A stretch of 64,000 nt of DNA, taken from positions 1-64,000 of the forward strand of contig JARLJR010000120.1 in the NCBI GenBank assembly GCA_031291095.1, in the 5' to 3' direction. Below the pieces are notes generated by a model that worked only from the letters and a program-made list of their open reading frames with translations, was not told the origin of the DNA and ran no database searches. The position numbers and the translations under genes were made by a program. Below are positions 8,463 through 16,780 of this stretch, piece after piece (positions within the stretch are counted from its first letter, which is position 1; each line of letters opens with the position of its first letter). Origin of the DNA: Legionella sp. GTDB lineage: Bacteria > Pseudomonadota > Gammaproteobacteria > Legionellales > Legionellaceae.

Positions 8463-8493
8463 AGTATAACATCATTAAGGGTATTTGCGGCAA
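8463..8493 (-). promoter_or_regulatory. Promoter for the hairpin RNA and Abi gene
   Basis: On the minus strand TATACT (8468-8463) is a good -10. TTGCCG (8493-8488) is a possible -35 with a longer than ideal 19-base spacer. Initiation about seven bases downstream would start just before the hairpin. Confidence 0.45.
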
Positions 8494-8637
8494 CCGTTAA
8501 AAATTAATCTTAACCTATCGCTTAAGTTGAACAAAGAGCATTTCCAAGAACTAATTGATCTATACTCTCATAAGCAACAATATGAGCATGCCTGATTAGA
8601 ACCAGATAAAATAATTAAAACGAGTGCTGAGATCTTA

Positions 8638-9160
8638 ATGATAAACATGAACGTAACTAGACCACAAAATTTTCGGAGTTTTTTCTTCGAAATGGCGACC
8701 CCTTATCGTTGGTGGTTTTTTGCCATGCTGCTTGTGGGAATTTATTCATCAATTCATAACGTATTACAGCCCTATGTTTTAAAAATTCTTTTAGATGCAG
8801 CCGCCCATTCAGAAAATAAAAAATTTCTTGAGGTTTGTCTAAAACCAGCCTTATTTCTTATTATTTTAGGTTTTATCATTACCTTTGTATGGCGCTTTTA
8901 TAATTATATCGTTTTGCAGTCATTACCAAAATTGAAGGCAGATATCACTGCTGCTACCACCTCTTATTTAAGAGGCCAATCATACGTTTTTTTTCAAGAT
9001 CATTTAAGCGGTTCAATTAGTGCAAAAATTTCTGATTTAACCTCTAATATCCAGAATATAGTTAATGCATGGTTTAATATATCAAGACAAGGTTTAACCA
9101 TTATCTTCTCTATAGCCATGGTGGGATTAGTAAGTCCCTATTTCAGCTTAATTTTTTTTG
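8638..9160 (+). pseudogene. ABC exporter, N-terminal membrane domain fragment
   Basis: The frame encodes about 175 residues resembling the first four transmembrane helices of an ABC exporter half-transporter (PYRWWFFAMLLVGIYSS, then LQPYVLKILLDAAAH, FLIILGFIITFVWRFYN, SGSISAKISDLTSNIQNI, GLTIIFSIAMVGLVSPYFSLIFF). Shortly after LIFF the sequence changes to DNA that codes, on the other strand, for a phage-type protein. The rest of the membrane domain and the whole ATPase domain are missing. The start could be 8638 or 8647; no strong ribosome site is seen. A non-functional remnant created by a deletion or recombination near 9160. Confidence 0.8.
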
Positions 9161-9540
9161 ACCCCCAACCCCTTGTAGCTTTGCAAGGATGTTTGCTTGC
9201 TGAACAAAGCAATTAGCCAATTTTACTGTTGTATTGGTGCAATACTTCTTTAGCTCCAAGTCATCACATGCATTCGCATAAGCCATTGTTCGTTGTTGTA
9301 ATTCGTGAATAGACAGCATTTGTGCTACAAGCATTGCTTCCAGGCCATCATTAACACCCATTGCTGACATGGCATTTCGACTTTTTTCTTTTGCTGCTCC
9401 AAGTCAAATTTCTCAGACCTAATGTCATGAGTAGCAGGGGCATTGTTGTGTATGATATGCCGAATAAACTTTTCTTTTGCTTCTGTTTTATTATTAGCTG
9501 AGCTAGGGTGCTGTTCCTTAGCTGTATCAATATTTGGCAT
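9160..9540 (-). pseudogene. Phage/satellite hypothetical protein, frameshifted and truncated
   Basis: Two frames belong to one gene. The first half starts at 9540 (MPNIDTAKEQHPSS) and runs to LEQQKKK. The second half continues in another frame with SRNAMSAMGVNDGLEAMLVAQML and further to KLQGVGGQ. The frame changes at a run of six A on the minus strand (9387-9382); one more A would restore it. The 3' end is cut at about 9160 by the ABC transporter fragment. Proteins with a central MLVAQML-type helix and a late GGQ segment are common in prophages beside DUF3987 primases, which fits the neighbours. The function of such proteins is unknown to me. Confidence 0.65.
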
Positions 9541-9551
9541 AAATGATCTCT

Positions 9552-9866
9552 TTATACTTTAGCCTCAAGCTTCTTGCCGGAATAATGTGGTTTTCCTGCC
9601 TCTACCCACAACTTAATGTGCAGGCGCAATGATTCTTCAGGAATCTCACCATTGATTATATCTTGTTCATCATCTACTGACAGCAAATGCTCAACAACTT
9701 GTTGTGCATTTACAGAAAATCCCACACAACATTGCTCTACAAATCTAATTAATTTTTGTGGGAGCTTTATTGCTTCTGGTGAAGTTGTGACGGCGACAGT
9801 TGCGACATCCGCGACACTCACACAATTTGTTGTCTCTTGTGTCGCCATTGTCGCAGTTGTCGCCAT
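9552..9866 (-). CDS. Small island protein next to primase
   Basis: A protein of about 104 residues starting at ATG 9866, chosen because GGAGGAG lies nine bases upstream. The N-terminus is a low-complexity Ala/Thr/Val stretch (MATTATMATQETT, then VADVATVAVTT), then a helical C-terminal part (KLIRFVEQCC, EESLRLHIKLWVEAGKP). Such short proteins are often encoded just after the DUF3987 primase in phage satellites and integrative elements; their role is unknown. The frame is intact, but both neighbours are broken, so expression is doubtful. Confidence 0.55.
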   Translation of the reverse strand: MATTATMATQETTNCVSVADVATVAVTTSPEAIKLPQKLIRFVEQCCVGFSVNAQQVVEHLLSVDDEQDIINGEIPEESLRLHIKLWVEAGKPHYSGKKLEAKV

Positions 9867-9889
9867 CGTATAATTCTCCTCCGCTGACA

Positions 9890-11085
9890 AGCTCCCTCTC
9901 AATAGCATCATGAAATACTATCTATGCTGCCCTAGCTTCTGCTGACAACGACAATAAAATTGGCCTAAGCAAACCTTCGTCATCAATCACTACAGGCTGT
10001 TCTAAAATAGCAGCCATTCGTTGATTAAATGATTCCAGTGCTGGCCAATTCATAGGTGCGTCAGTGAATGCCCGATACCCCTGAGTTGATTCTGGCCAAG
10101 AAACAAGAAAACGGGCAAGAAATCCTGTTCCCCGCGCTAATGCACCGGAACGCTCAAAAAAGCTATGCAATGTTGCTTCCTGCACCTGCAAACCAACAGT
10201 TAAACGCGCTCCACGTACAATGAAGGATTCTGTTGTTCGTCTATCAATAGTTATTTCTCCACCATCCCAGAGCACATTGAGCAATGCTAGGTTTCGCATG
10301 ACCGAATCCTTACCCATGCCATGTGAACCGAACACGATTCCAGCCTCAGCAGATACTACACTCCCCGATGGCCAGGTTTTTGCCAGACTATAGGCTAATG
10401 CCTCTGGCGTTGCATCAGAGTAGACCAATCTTGGCACACGAGGAGGTTCCGGTTTTTCATGCTCTAACTCGCGTAAAATATTTTCCATTCCTATTGTTGA
10501 ATTTCCTGCCTTAGCGAGCTGGCGAATTTTATCTTTGATACCAAAACGCTTGGTCTCCCAAGCTTCAACAGCAGCTCTAATCATGTCAGGCAAAGCATCC
10601 AAGGGATAGGGTTCAGGTTCAATCTTTGCTAGCAATGGTTGGGGGGCTAGCCAACCTTGAGCCTCATCTATCGGTTTGATAGCGTTTTCTATAGCTTGTT
10701 TTACAGCTTCTATGCCTAACAGCATAAACATATCATTGAAATCTTTATCATCAATGGAACGATTATTTCCAAAATTTGGAATAGCCAGCATTCCATCTAC
10801 TGCTTGAGCTGCTTTGATTGCATGCGGGTCTGCTTCTCCGCTGGTCTTTACAAGATCAGCTAAAACTACCAATGTCGCTGTGGGATAACGCTTCCGCATT
10901 ATAGTTGCCACAGCCAATAAATTTCCTGATGAAAGTGAAGCAACCGCGTAATGCCCATTGGCTTTTTTCCCTGATAGAGCTGTAATTGCTCCTTCCGCAA
11001 TAAGCACAGTTAAACTCTCATCATCTTTATCTGGCAATGGTTGAGCTGCCCAGAAAATACCCTCTGTTTTGTTTAAAATAAGGCA
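9890..11085 (-). pseudogene. Toprim-DUF3987 primase/helicase, broken
   Basis: A replication protein of the kind carried by phages and their satellites. The N-terminal part reads WAAQPLPDKDDESLTVLIAEGAITALS, with the Toprim glutamate in AEG, then RKRYPTATLVVLAD. The C-terminal DUF3987 region includes FGSHGMGKDSVMRNLALL, GLQVQEATLHSFF and GTGFLARFLVSWPEST. The 5' end is lost: frame and similarity stop near 11085 without a start codon. Near the 3' end the frame meets TAG at 9922-9924, where family members carry Trp (AARAA then W-x-FHDAIERELVSGGELYD), consistent with a TGG to TAG nonsense change. After ELYD the expected C-terminus is missing. It is therefore non-functional in at least three ways. 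Confidence 0.8.
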
Positions 11086-11223
11086 ATAAAAGATGATTGA
11101 AGCTGTTTAAGGTTTTCAGTAAAGAGTGATTGATTTAGGATTGTTTTATTGTGATTTGTTGTGCTTAACTGTCCCAAGAGGGTGATGGTTTATCGAGCTA
11201 GATTGCCAAAACCCTTGCTGGGC

Positions 11224-11271
11224 TTGGCTCCCCGGGACGGGCTCGAACCGCCGACCTAATGATTAACAGTC
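11224..11271 (-). repeat. Right attachment repeat within tRNA-Asn
   Basis: Identical over 48 bp to 4706-4753. This copy belongs to the intact tRNA gene and so marks the reconstituted end of the target at the island's right boundary. Confidence 0.92.
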
Positions 11272-11300
11272 ATCCGCTCTACCGACTGAGCTACCGGGGA
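11225..11300 (-). tRNA. tRNA-Asn (anticodon GUU)
   Basis: A 76-base tRNA on the minus strand with all parts readable: acceptor 5' strand TCCCCGG, D-arm TAGCTCAGTCGGTAGAGC, anticodon loop CTGTTAATC with anticodon GTT, T-arm GGTTCGAGCC, acceptor 3' strand CCGGGGA, discriminator G and encoded CCA. It is the integration target of the neighbouring island. Confidence 0.97.
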
Positions 11301-11310
11301 ATATGTGCGA

Positions 11311-11339
11311 ATCTTAAAACGATTCTGTGCATTGGTCAA
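11311..11339 (-). promoter_or_regulatory. Promoter of tRNA-Asn
   Basis: TTGACC (11339-11334) and TAAGAT (11316-11311) on the minus strand are spaced by 17 bases. They lie about ten bases before the tRNA's 5' end. Confidence 0.75.
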
Positions 11340-11538
11340 GCATATATTGTAATAAATTTTTGGATATTTTTATTTCTGGTTTTTTGTTTTTCAAAAAGGA
11401 AAATAATCGTTCTTCTGAGAGGGGGGGCAAGATGAAACCTGGTTATTTGCCGTCAGAATGTTGGCTTTCAATGGGTATTTAAATTTTCCAGCAATGCCGA
11501 TGAGGTTCAAATTGAGCCATAATGAATAAATAATACTC

Positions 11539-11624
11539 CGTTATTGCGAGGAGCGTAGTGACGAAGCAACCCAGGAGTTCGAAGCACAGGACCCTGGGTT
11601 GCTTCACTTCGTTCGCAATGACGG
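11539..11624. repeat. Palindromic intergenic element, family A
   Basis: An 86-bp imperfect inverted repeat. Outer arms are TTATTGCGAGG/TTCGCAATGACGG and inner arms contain GAAGCAACCCAG/CTGGGTTGCTTC. Related copies lie at 43212, 43336 (half) and 60384. It fills part of the gene-free stretch 11340-11651, in which I see nothing else of note. Confidence 0.85.
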
Positions 11625-11651
11625 CTGTTTTTTTATGCTGATGAACGAGAG

Positions 11652-11675
11652 AGCCTGGTTGTTTGCAACCAGGCT
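11652..11675. terminator. Hairpin downstream of aspC
   Basis: A perfect inverted repeat, AGCCTGGTTG with a four-base loop, 12 bp past the aspC stop codon. No long T-run follows, so it may act as an RNA-stabilising hairpin rather than a strong terminator. The same stem core (GCCTGGTTGC) recurs at 52562-52597. Confidence 0.55.
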
Positions 11676-11687
11676 AATTAGGGGGAA

Positions 11688-12866
11688 TTATTTGCAAAAA
11701 CGTTCCAGTCTGTCTAAAGCGTCTTTGAGTACTTCCATGCTGGTTGCAAATGAGAGGCGGATGCAGCCTTCGTTGCCAAATGCGGAGCCGGGTACTAAGG
11801 CCACGCCTACTTCAGTTAATAGTTTTTCAGAAAATTCCAGATCATTGGCGTAGCCGCGTTTGTTGATGACTTCTTGTACGCTTGGGAATATGTAGAAAGT
11901 GCCATCGGCGGGAATTACTTCAACGCCTGGAATTTTTTGTAAGCGGTCTGCGACATAATCATGGCGTTGGCGGAAGGCTTCAACCATAGATAAAACAGTT
12001 TCATTACCACCATTTAACGCGGCTACTGCGGCTCGTTGTGCAATAGAGCAAGGGTTTGAGGTGGATTGGGATTGAATGGTTTTCATGGCATTCATTAAGG
12101 GGAGGGGGCCTGCGGCATAGCCTATGCGCCAGCCGGTCATAGCATAGGCTTTGGATACGCCATTTAACACTACCGTGCGCTCATATAATTCGGGGCATGC
12201 GTTTAGAATGTTTACAAATGATTGGCTCCAAATAATATGTTCATACATATCATCGGTGGCAATAATGATTTGTGGATGTTTTTTCAGTACTTCAGCTAAT
12301 GCCTTTAATTCATCTAAAGTATACGCTACTCCAGAGGGATTGGATGGGCTGTTTAAGAACAATAAACGGGTTTTGGGAGTGATTGCTGCTTCTAATTGTT
12401 GCGCATTAATTTTGTAACGTTGCGCAGGTGTAGTAGGAATAATTACGGGTACACCGTCAGCCAATAAAACCATATCAGGATAGGAAACCCAATAAGGCGC
12501 GGGGATGATTACCTCATCTCCAGCATTTAATAATGCCTGACAAAGATTATAACAACTTTGTTTTCCGCCAACGGAAACTAAAATCTGATTTAGTTGGTAA
12601 TCTAAACCATTATCTTTTTTGAATTTGTTTTTAATGGCTTCTTTTAATTCAGGAATACCGTCTACCGCGGTATATTTGGTAAACCCTTGGTTAATCGCAT
12701 TAATCGCGGCTTCCTTAATGTAGGCGGGTGTGTCAAAATCAGGCTCACCAGTGCCTAAGTTAATCACATCATGTCCTTGAGCACGCAACTGAGTAGCCTT
12801 AGCAGCTACAGCCAATGTAGGTGATGGCTTCACTTTTTGCACGCGATTTGCTAATACGATATCCAT
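11688..12866 (-). CDS. aspC: Aspartate aminotransferase (class I, PLP)
   Basis: A cytosolic pyridoxal-phosphate enzyme of 392 residues, interconverting aspartate/2-oxoglutarate and oxaloacetate/glutamate. Fold-type I aminotransferase features are all present: DVINLGTGEPDFDTP at the N-terminus, the PLP-contacting SVGGKQSCYNLCQAL, NSPSNPSG, and the Schiff-base Lys in VSKAYAMTGWRIGYAAGP. C-terminal RLSFATS holds the substrate-carboxylate Arg. It belongs to the prokaryotic Ia-gamma type (AspB/AatA) rather than the E. coli AspC type. It is transcribed away from uvrB, with only 30 bases between the two starts, so their promoters must overlap or lie inside the opposite gene. Confidence 0.93.
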   Translation of the reverse strand: MDIVLANRVQKVKPSPTLAVAAKATQLRAQGHDVINLGTGEPDFDTPAYIKEAAINAINQGFTKYTAVDGIPELKEAIKNKFKKDNGLDYQLNQILVSVGGKQSCYNLCQALLNAGDEVIIPAPYWVSYPDMVLLADGVPVIIPTTPAQRYKINAQQLEAAITPKTRLLFLNSPSNPSGVAYTLDELKALAEVLKKHPQIIIATDDMYEHIIWSQSFVNILNACPELYERTVVLNGVSKAYAMTGWRIGYAAGPLPLMNAMKTIQSQSTSNPCSIAQRAAVAALNGGNETVLSMVEAFRQRHDYVADRLQKIPGVEVIPADGTFYIFPSVQEVINKRGYANDLEFSEKLLTEVGVALVPGSAFGNEGCIRLSFATSMEVLKDALDRLERFCK

Positions 12867-12896
12867 TTATTACTCCTATGAGATATACTTATACGT

Positions 12897-14897
12897 ATGA
12901 AAGATTTGTTCAAAATTTATTCCAATTATCAGCCTGCTGGTGATCAGCCAACAGCCATTGCCTCGTTACTTGACGGCTTAAAATCCGGTTTGGCCAAGCA
13001 AACCCTTCTGGGGGTTACTGGCTCGGGTAAAACATTTACCATTGCCCATGTCATTCAGGCTATGCGACGTCCTACTTTAATTATGGCACCTAATAAAACG
13101 TTGGCCGCACAGCTTTATGGCGAGTTTAAAGCCTACTTTCCCGATAATGCAGTAGAGTATTTTGTTTCCTACTATGATTATTATCAACCGGAAGCTTACG
13201 TACCTTCTTCTGATACCTTTATCGAAAAAGACTCATCCATTAATGAGCACATCGAGCAAATGCGACTTTCAGCGACGAAAGCCTTAATTGAGCGTAAAGA
13301 TGCAATTATTGTTGCTACGGTGTCTGCAATTTATGGTTTGGGCGACCCTGATTCTTATCTGCGTATGGTATTACATCTTTCCCGTGGAGAACAATCGGAA
13401 CAACGTAAAATTTTAAAACGTCTTGCCGAAATGCAATATACCCGCACGAATATGGCCTTAGAGCGGGGACAATTTCGGGTGCACGGTGATGTAATTGATA
13501 TTTTTCCGGCCGATTCTGACCGGATTGCCATTCGCGTCGAATTATTTGACGATGAAGTCGAAAATATTGCGCAATTTGATCCCTTGACCGGGGAGGTGAT
13601 TCAACGATTACCTCGAGTTACTATATTCCCTAAAACACACTATGTTACGCCGCGAGAGCGTATTTTACAAACGGTGGATTTGGTGAAAGACGAATTGCAA
13701 GAGCGGTTAGCAGAATACAATGCGCAAAATAAATTGGTGGAAGCGCAGCGCTTGGAGCAACGAACCTGTTTTGATATTGAGATGATGTTGGAGCTGGGCT
13801 ATTGCTCGGGGATTGAAAACTATTCTCGTTATTTATCCGCGCGCAATCCCGGAGAGCCGCCACCAACATTGTTTGATTATTTGCCTTCAGAGGCGTTGTT
13901 AATTATTGATGAATCCCACGTAACGGTACCGCAAATTGGCGGGATGTATCGCGGGGATCGTTCTCGCAAAGAAACTTTGGTGCAATATGGTTTCCGCCTG
14001 CCTTCAGCACTTGATAATCGTCCTTTACGTTTTGAAGAGTTTGAAGGACGTTCACCACAAACGATTTATATTTCGGCAACTCCCGGCCCTTATGAAAAAG
14101 AGCATTCCGATAATGTAGCCGAACAGGTGGTTCGGCCTACAGGATTAATTGACCCAGAGGTGGAAATACGGTCGGTACGTACTCAAGTCGATGATTTAAT
14201 GTCCGAGGCACGTCAAGTAATTCAGACGGGAGCACGGGTGTTAGTCACTACTCTGACCAAGCGTATGGCAGAAGACTTGACCGACTATTTAAACGAACAT
14301 GGGATAAAAGTTCGTTATTTGCATGCGGATATTGATACCGTAGAGCGTATGGAAATCATTCGTGATTTACGTTTAGGTGTTTTTGATGTTCTAGTTGGAA
14401 TTAACTTATTGCGCGAGGGCTTGGACATGCCTGAAGTAGCTTTGGTTGCCATTCTCGATGCAGATAAAGAAGGCTTTTTACGTTCCGATCGTTCTTTAAT
14501 CCAAACCATTGGTCGTGCGGCACGTAATGTGAACGGGCGGGCGATTCTTTATGCCGATAAGATTACTGGTTCCATGCAACGGGCGTTGGATGAGACGAGT
14601 CGACGTCGTGACAAACAAAAGGCATTTAATGAGGAACATGGAATTACGCCCAAAGGAATAAATAAATCCATCAAGGATATTATGGAAGGTGCTTATGTTG
14701 GTAAGCGCAAAGAGGCGGTGGCTGAGCCGACTCCTGAGTATTTACATTGGTCCACTCAAGAACTGGTAAAACACATTAATACTTTAGAAAAGCAAATGTA
14801 TGTGCATGCTAAAAACATGGAGTTTGAGGCTGCGGCTAAGGTACGGGATCAGTATCTTTTATTGAAAGAGCAATTGATCAAGGGTGATGCGACTTAA
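12897..14897 (+). CDS. uvrB: Excinuclease ABC subunit B
   Basis: The damage-verifying helicase-like subunit of nucleotide excision repair, 666 residues, which is normal length. Walker [10 protein letters not shown] lies near residue 45. The beta-hairpin region [21 protein letters not shown], the DESH Walker B ([13 protein letters not shown]), helicase motif [28 protein letters not shown] and QTIGRAARN are all intact. The C-terminal UVR domain ([12 protein letters not shown]...[13 protein letters not shown]) binds UvrC. It acts with UvrA, UvrC and UvrD. Its 5' flank is only 30 bases to the divergent aspC. Its 3' flank carries a tandem array of palindromic elements. Confidence 0.98.
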   Translation: MKDLFKIYSNYQPAGDQPTAIASLLDGLKSGLAKQTLLGVTGSGKTFTIAHVIQAMRRPTLIMAPNKTLAAQLYGEFKAYFPDNAVEYFVSYYDYYQPEAYVPSSDTFIEKDSSINEHIEQMRLSATKALIERKDAIIVATVSAIYGLGDPDSYLRMVLHLSRGEQSEQRKILKRLAEMQYTRTNMALERGQFRVHGDVIDIFPADSDRIAIRVELFDDEVENIAQFDPLTGEVIQRLPRVTIFPKTHYVTPRERILQTVDLVKDELQERLAEYNAQNKLVEAQRLEQRTCFDIEMMLELGYCSGIENYSRYLSARNPGEPPPTLFDYLPSEALLIIDESHVTVPQIGGMYRGDRSRKETLVQYGFRLPSALDNRPLRFEEFEGRSPQTIYISATPGPYEKEHSDNVAEQVVRPTGLIDPEVEIRSVRTQVDDLMSEARQVIQTGARVLVTTLTKRMAEDLTDYLNEHGIKVRYLHADIDTVERMEIIRDLRLGVFDVLVGINLLREGLDMPEVALVAILDADKEGFLRSDRSLIQTIGRAARNVNGRAILYADKITGSMQRALDETSRRRDKQKAFNEEHGITPKGINKSIKDIMEGAYVGKRKEAVAEPTPEYLHWSTQELVKHINTLEKQMYVHAKNMEFEAAAKVRDQYLLLKEQLIKGDAT

Positions 14898-14900
14898 AAG

Positions 14901-15440
14901 CACGTCATCCTGAGGAGTTTACGCCGAAGGATCTCCTGGGAGTGGTATGGCGCTTACTCATAGCACTGATGCCTCATTCTGGAGTTCCCTCACTGCGTTC
15001 GGGATGACGTACTTTCTAGATGGGCTAAAGTTTGACACATGGTAAATAAAATAGAAATAACCTTGCCTCATTTCCTTAGGGCACGTCATCCTGAGGAGTT
15101 TACGCCGAAGGATCTCCTGTGAGTGGTATAGCGCTTACTTATAGCACTGATGCCTCATTCTGGAGTTTCCTCACTGCGTTCGGGATGACGTACTTTCTAG
15201 ATGGGCTAAAGTTTGACACATGGTAAATAAAATAGAAATAACCTTGCCTCATTTCCTTAGGGCACGTCATCCTGAGGAGTTTACGCCGAAGGATCTCCTG
15301 TTGAGTGGTATAGCGCTTACTTATAGCACTGATGCCTCATTCTGGAGCTCCCTCACTGCGTTCGGGATGACGTACCTTCTAGATGAGCTAAAGTTTGACA
15401 CGTGGTAAAAAAATAGAAATAATTTTGGTCCATTTCCTTA
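14901..15440. repeat. Tandem array of three 181-bp units carrying family B palindromes
   Basis: Three near-identical units start at 14901, 15082 and 15263, an exact period of 181 bp. Each begins with the palindromic element (arms CACGTCATCCTGAGG and GGGATGACGTA, with inner GGATCTCCTG/GGAGTTCCCTC, about 112 bp) and ends with about 70 bp of linker (GGGCTAAAGTTTGACACATGG to CATTTCCTTAGGG). The third unit diverges at 15435-15440. The copies differ at only a few bases, so the amplification is recent. A reading frame at 15220-15408 is an accident of the repeat. The array accounts for most of the gap between uvrB and the next gene. Confidence 0.9.
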
Positions 15441-15458
15441 TGATTTAGGTTTGTTATT

Positions 15459-16616
15459 GTGCTATATCGTGCCCCAGAACCCAGTAAATTACCGTCTCCA
15501 TATGAACAGCATCCTTTATTTAACTTCTCAGCGACACCAGGTAGACTCGATGCTTTTTTAGGCCGGTATGCTCTACCTTCTCAGACTGGGGATTTTAGCT
15601 CCTTATTCATTGGGGAGCCGAGCCAGCTCGATGATGAGGTCTTGCTGCATGAACACCATACGATAGTAACCTTCGATGAGGCGCAACTGGATACTTTGGA
15701 AATAAGGTATAGAACTCAACACGAACTAGAACCTCAACATCAAACCTTTATCATAAACTTTAATTGCAATTTTAAAGTTTATGAGCAATCGCTAGCCGAG
15801 ATGCAAGAAAATGCGCGTGACCTGCAAACGAATGTCATTGGTTTTAACTATCGTAATGTTGGCCGAAGCCAAGGCCAGGTTAAGTTCATGTGTCATTTAA
15901 TTATTGATGGCATAGCCCAAGTTCAGCGATTATTAGATCAAGGAGTTTCTCCTGAAAATATTACTTTAAATGGCTTATCCATTGGTGGTGGGGTTGCTAC
16001 CTGTGTGGCTTGGTATTTTCATCAGCAGGGCAAGAAGGTTAACTTATTTAATGATCGTTCTTTTGCTTCAAGTCTAAAACTCGTTTTGAGTCATGTTGAT
16101 AACATACCTATTGTTGGTGGAGTGCTTGGTTTTCTATTTACGCTCATCATTTTCAATTCCGCATGGTACGCTTCTATTGTGGATCTGTTTCAGGATATTC
16201 CACAGGAATATCGTGATTACATGTTGGTACGCACCCCTCAAGACAAACGTACCGCTGAAACTCAAGACGACCGGGCCATTCCTCATGACGGTTCATTACA
16301 CATTGGCTTAAGAGAGCAGCGTAGAAAGATAAAAGGAACGATTGATACGCAAATTGCTGCGTGTAAAAACGAAGAGGTAGTTGATAGTAAAATAGTAAAC
16401 GAGTTACAGAATATAAGGTACGAGGAAAAGGAAAAAGCACGTAATCGAAAAATGGAAGCGCCGATTACCGATATTGGCGAAGACTCCGCGCATACCGTGC
16501 CAAAAAAGTATTTATTTAATCGTCGCGGTGTTTCTGCAGATACTTTTTTTAAGAATTTTGTACATCGGTCATATGAAGAACACGGCATCAAGCCGAGCAT
16601 GTGCAGGAATATATGA
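15459..16616 (+). CDS. SidB/SdbC-like alpha/beta hydrolase, Dot/Icm effector candidate
   Basis: A 385-residue protein resembling the SidB/SdbA/SdbC group of Legionella type IV effectors, which are predicted lipases or esterases. A nucleophile elbow G-L-S-I-G lies at 172-176 (NITLNGLSIGGGVATCVAW), with Ser174 as the likely nucleophile. An oxyanion-type strand precedes it (TFIINFNCNFKVYEQ). FNDRSFAS at 197-204 and RAIPHDGSLH at 272-281 may supply Asp and His. A hydrophobic stretch (IPIVGGVLGFLFTLIIFN, 216-233) could touch membranes. The C-terminal 110 residues are charged and helical, as is common for translocation signals, ending KPSMCRNI. The start is a GTG at 15459 without a clear ribosome site; a stop is a few codons upstream, so the N-terminus may be slightly shortened. 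Confidence 0.75.
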   Translation: MLYRAPEPSKLPSPYEQHPLFNFSATPGRLDAFLGRYALPSQTGDFSSLFIGEPSQLDDEVLLHEHHTIVTFDEAQLDTLEIRYRTQHELEPQHQTFIINFNCNFKVYEQSLAEMQENARDLQTNVIGFNYRNVGRSQGQVKFMCHLIIDGIAQVQRLLDQGVSPENITLNGLSIGGGVATCVAWYFHQQGKKVNLFNDRSFASSLKLVLSHVDNIPIVGGVLGFLFTLIIFNSAWYASIVDLFQDIPQEYRDYMLVRTPQDKRTAETQDDRAIPHDGSLHIGLREQRRKIKGTIDTQIAACKNEEVVDSKIVNELQNIRYEEKEKARNRKMEAPITDIGEDSAHTVPKKYLFNRRGVSADTFFKNFVHRSYEEHGIKPSMCRNI

Positions 16617-16619
16617 AGG

Positions 16620-16774
16620 TAGCCCGATAGGCATGGATTTTGAACCCTGAGGTTCAAGTGGGTGACGATTGAATCGGTTCAGGCTTCCCACTCCAAGGTG
16701 GGCTTGCACAACACCGACTGCAGGATGTCTCCCATGCTGTTAGCATTGGTTCGAAAATCACTCCCCACCGGGTT
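16620..16774 (-). ncRNA. ssrS: 6S RNA
   Basis: Minus-strand RNA of about 155 bases. The 3' segment reads CACTTGAACCTCAGGGTTCA, close to the E. coli 6S segment with the TTGAACC/GGTTCAA hairpin, and is preceded by GGAAGCCTGAAC as in gammaproteobacterial 6S. A terminal stem of about 19 positions pairs CCCGGTGGGGAGTGATTTT with AAAATCCATGCCTATCGGG, with a short internal mismatch. An apical stem-loop is formed by CCCAC/GTGGG inside CGGT/ACCG. 6S RNA binds the sigma-70 holoenzyme and damps transcription in stationary phase. In most gammaproteobacteria it sits downstream of zapA; here it is about 7 kb away, antisense-oriented to an effector gene whose stop it nearly touches. Ends are approximate. Confidence 0.75.
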
Positions 16775-16780
16775 AATTTA

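Larger units (their letters stand above)
4706..11271. mobile_element. Decayed genomic island in tRNA-Asn
   Basis: The region between the two 48-bp tRNA-Asn repeats is about 6.5 kb. It holds genes foreign to the flanking core: secreted proteins of unknown function, two tiny membrane peptides, an Abi_2 defence-type gene, a cut ABC transporter and remnants of a phage or satellite replication module. No integrase gene is left near either repeat, and most genes on the right half are frameshifted, truncated or interrupted. The island therefore looks fixed and eroding, apart from the Abi gene and a few small intact genes. Confidence 0.85.

Noticed and set aside
8482-8592. 37-codon stretch (GYLRQPL to QQYEHA) on the plus strand
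   Set aside because: It looks like a C-terminal gene fragment, but it has no start and I could not assign it. It overlaps the Abi promoter. Not enough to call.
9616-9873. 85-codon plus-strand frame with Val/Ala/Thr repeats
   Set aside because: It is the complement of the low-complexity N-terminus of the minus-strand gene at 9552-9866.
12867-12896. SOS (LexA) box before uvrB
   Set aside because: I looked for a CTG-N10-CAG pattern in the 30-base gap and did not find it.
15220-15408. 62-codon reading frame in the tandem array
   Set aside because: It is made entirely of repeat DNA and palindrome arms; the frame is an accident.
14901-15440. Possible CRISPR array
   Set aside because: The period is 181 bp with the whole unit repeated; there are no short repeats with unique spacers and no cas genes.
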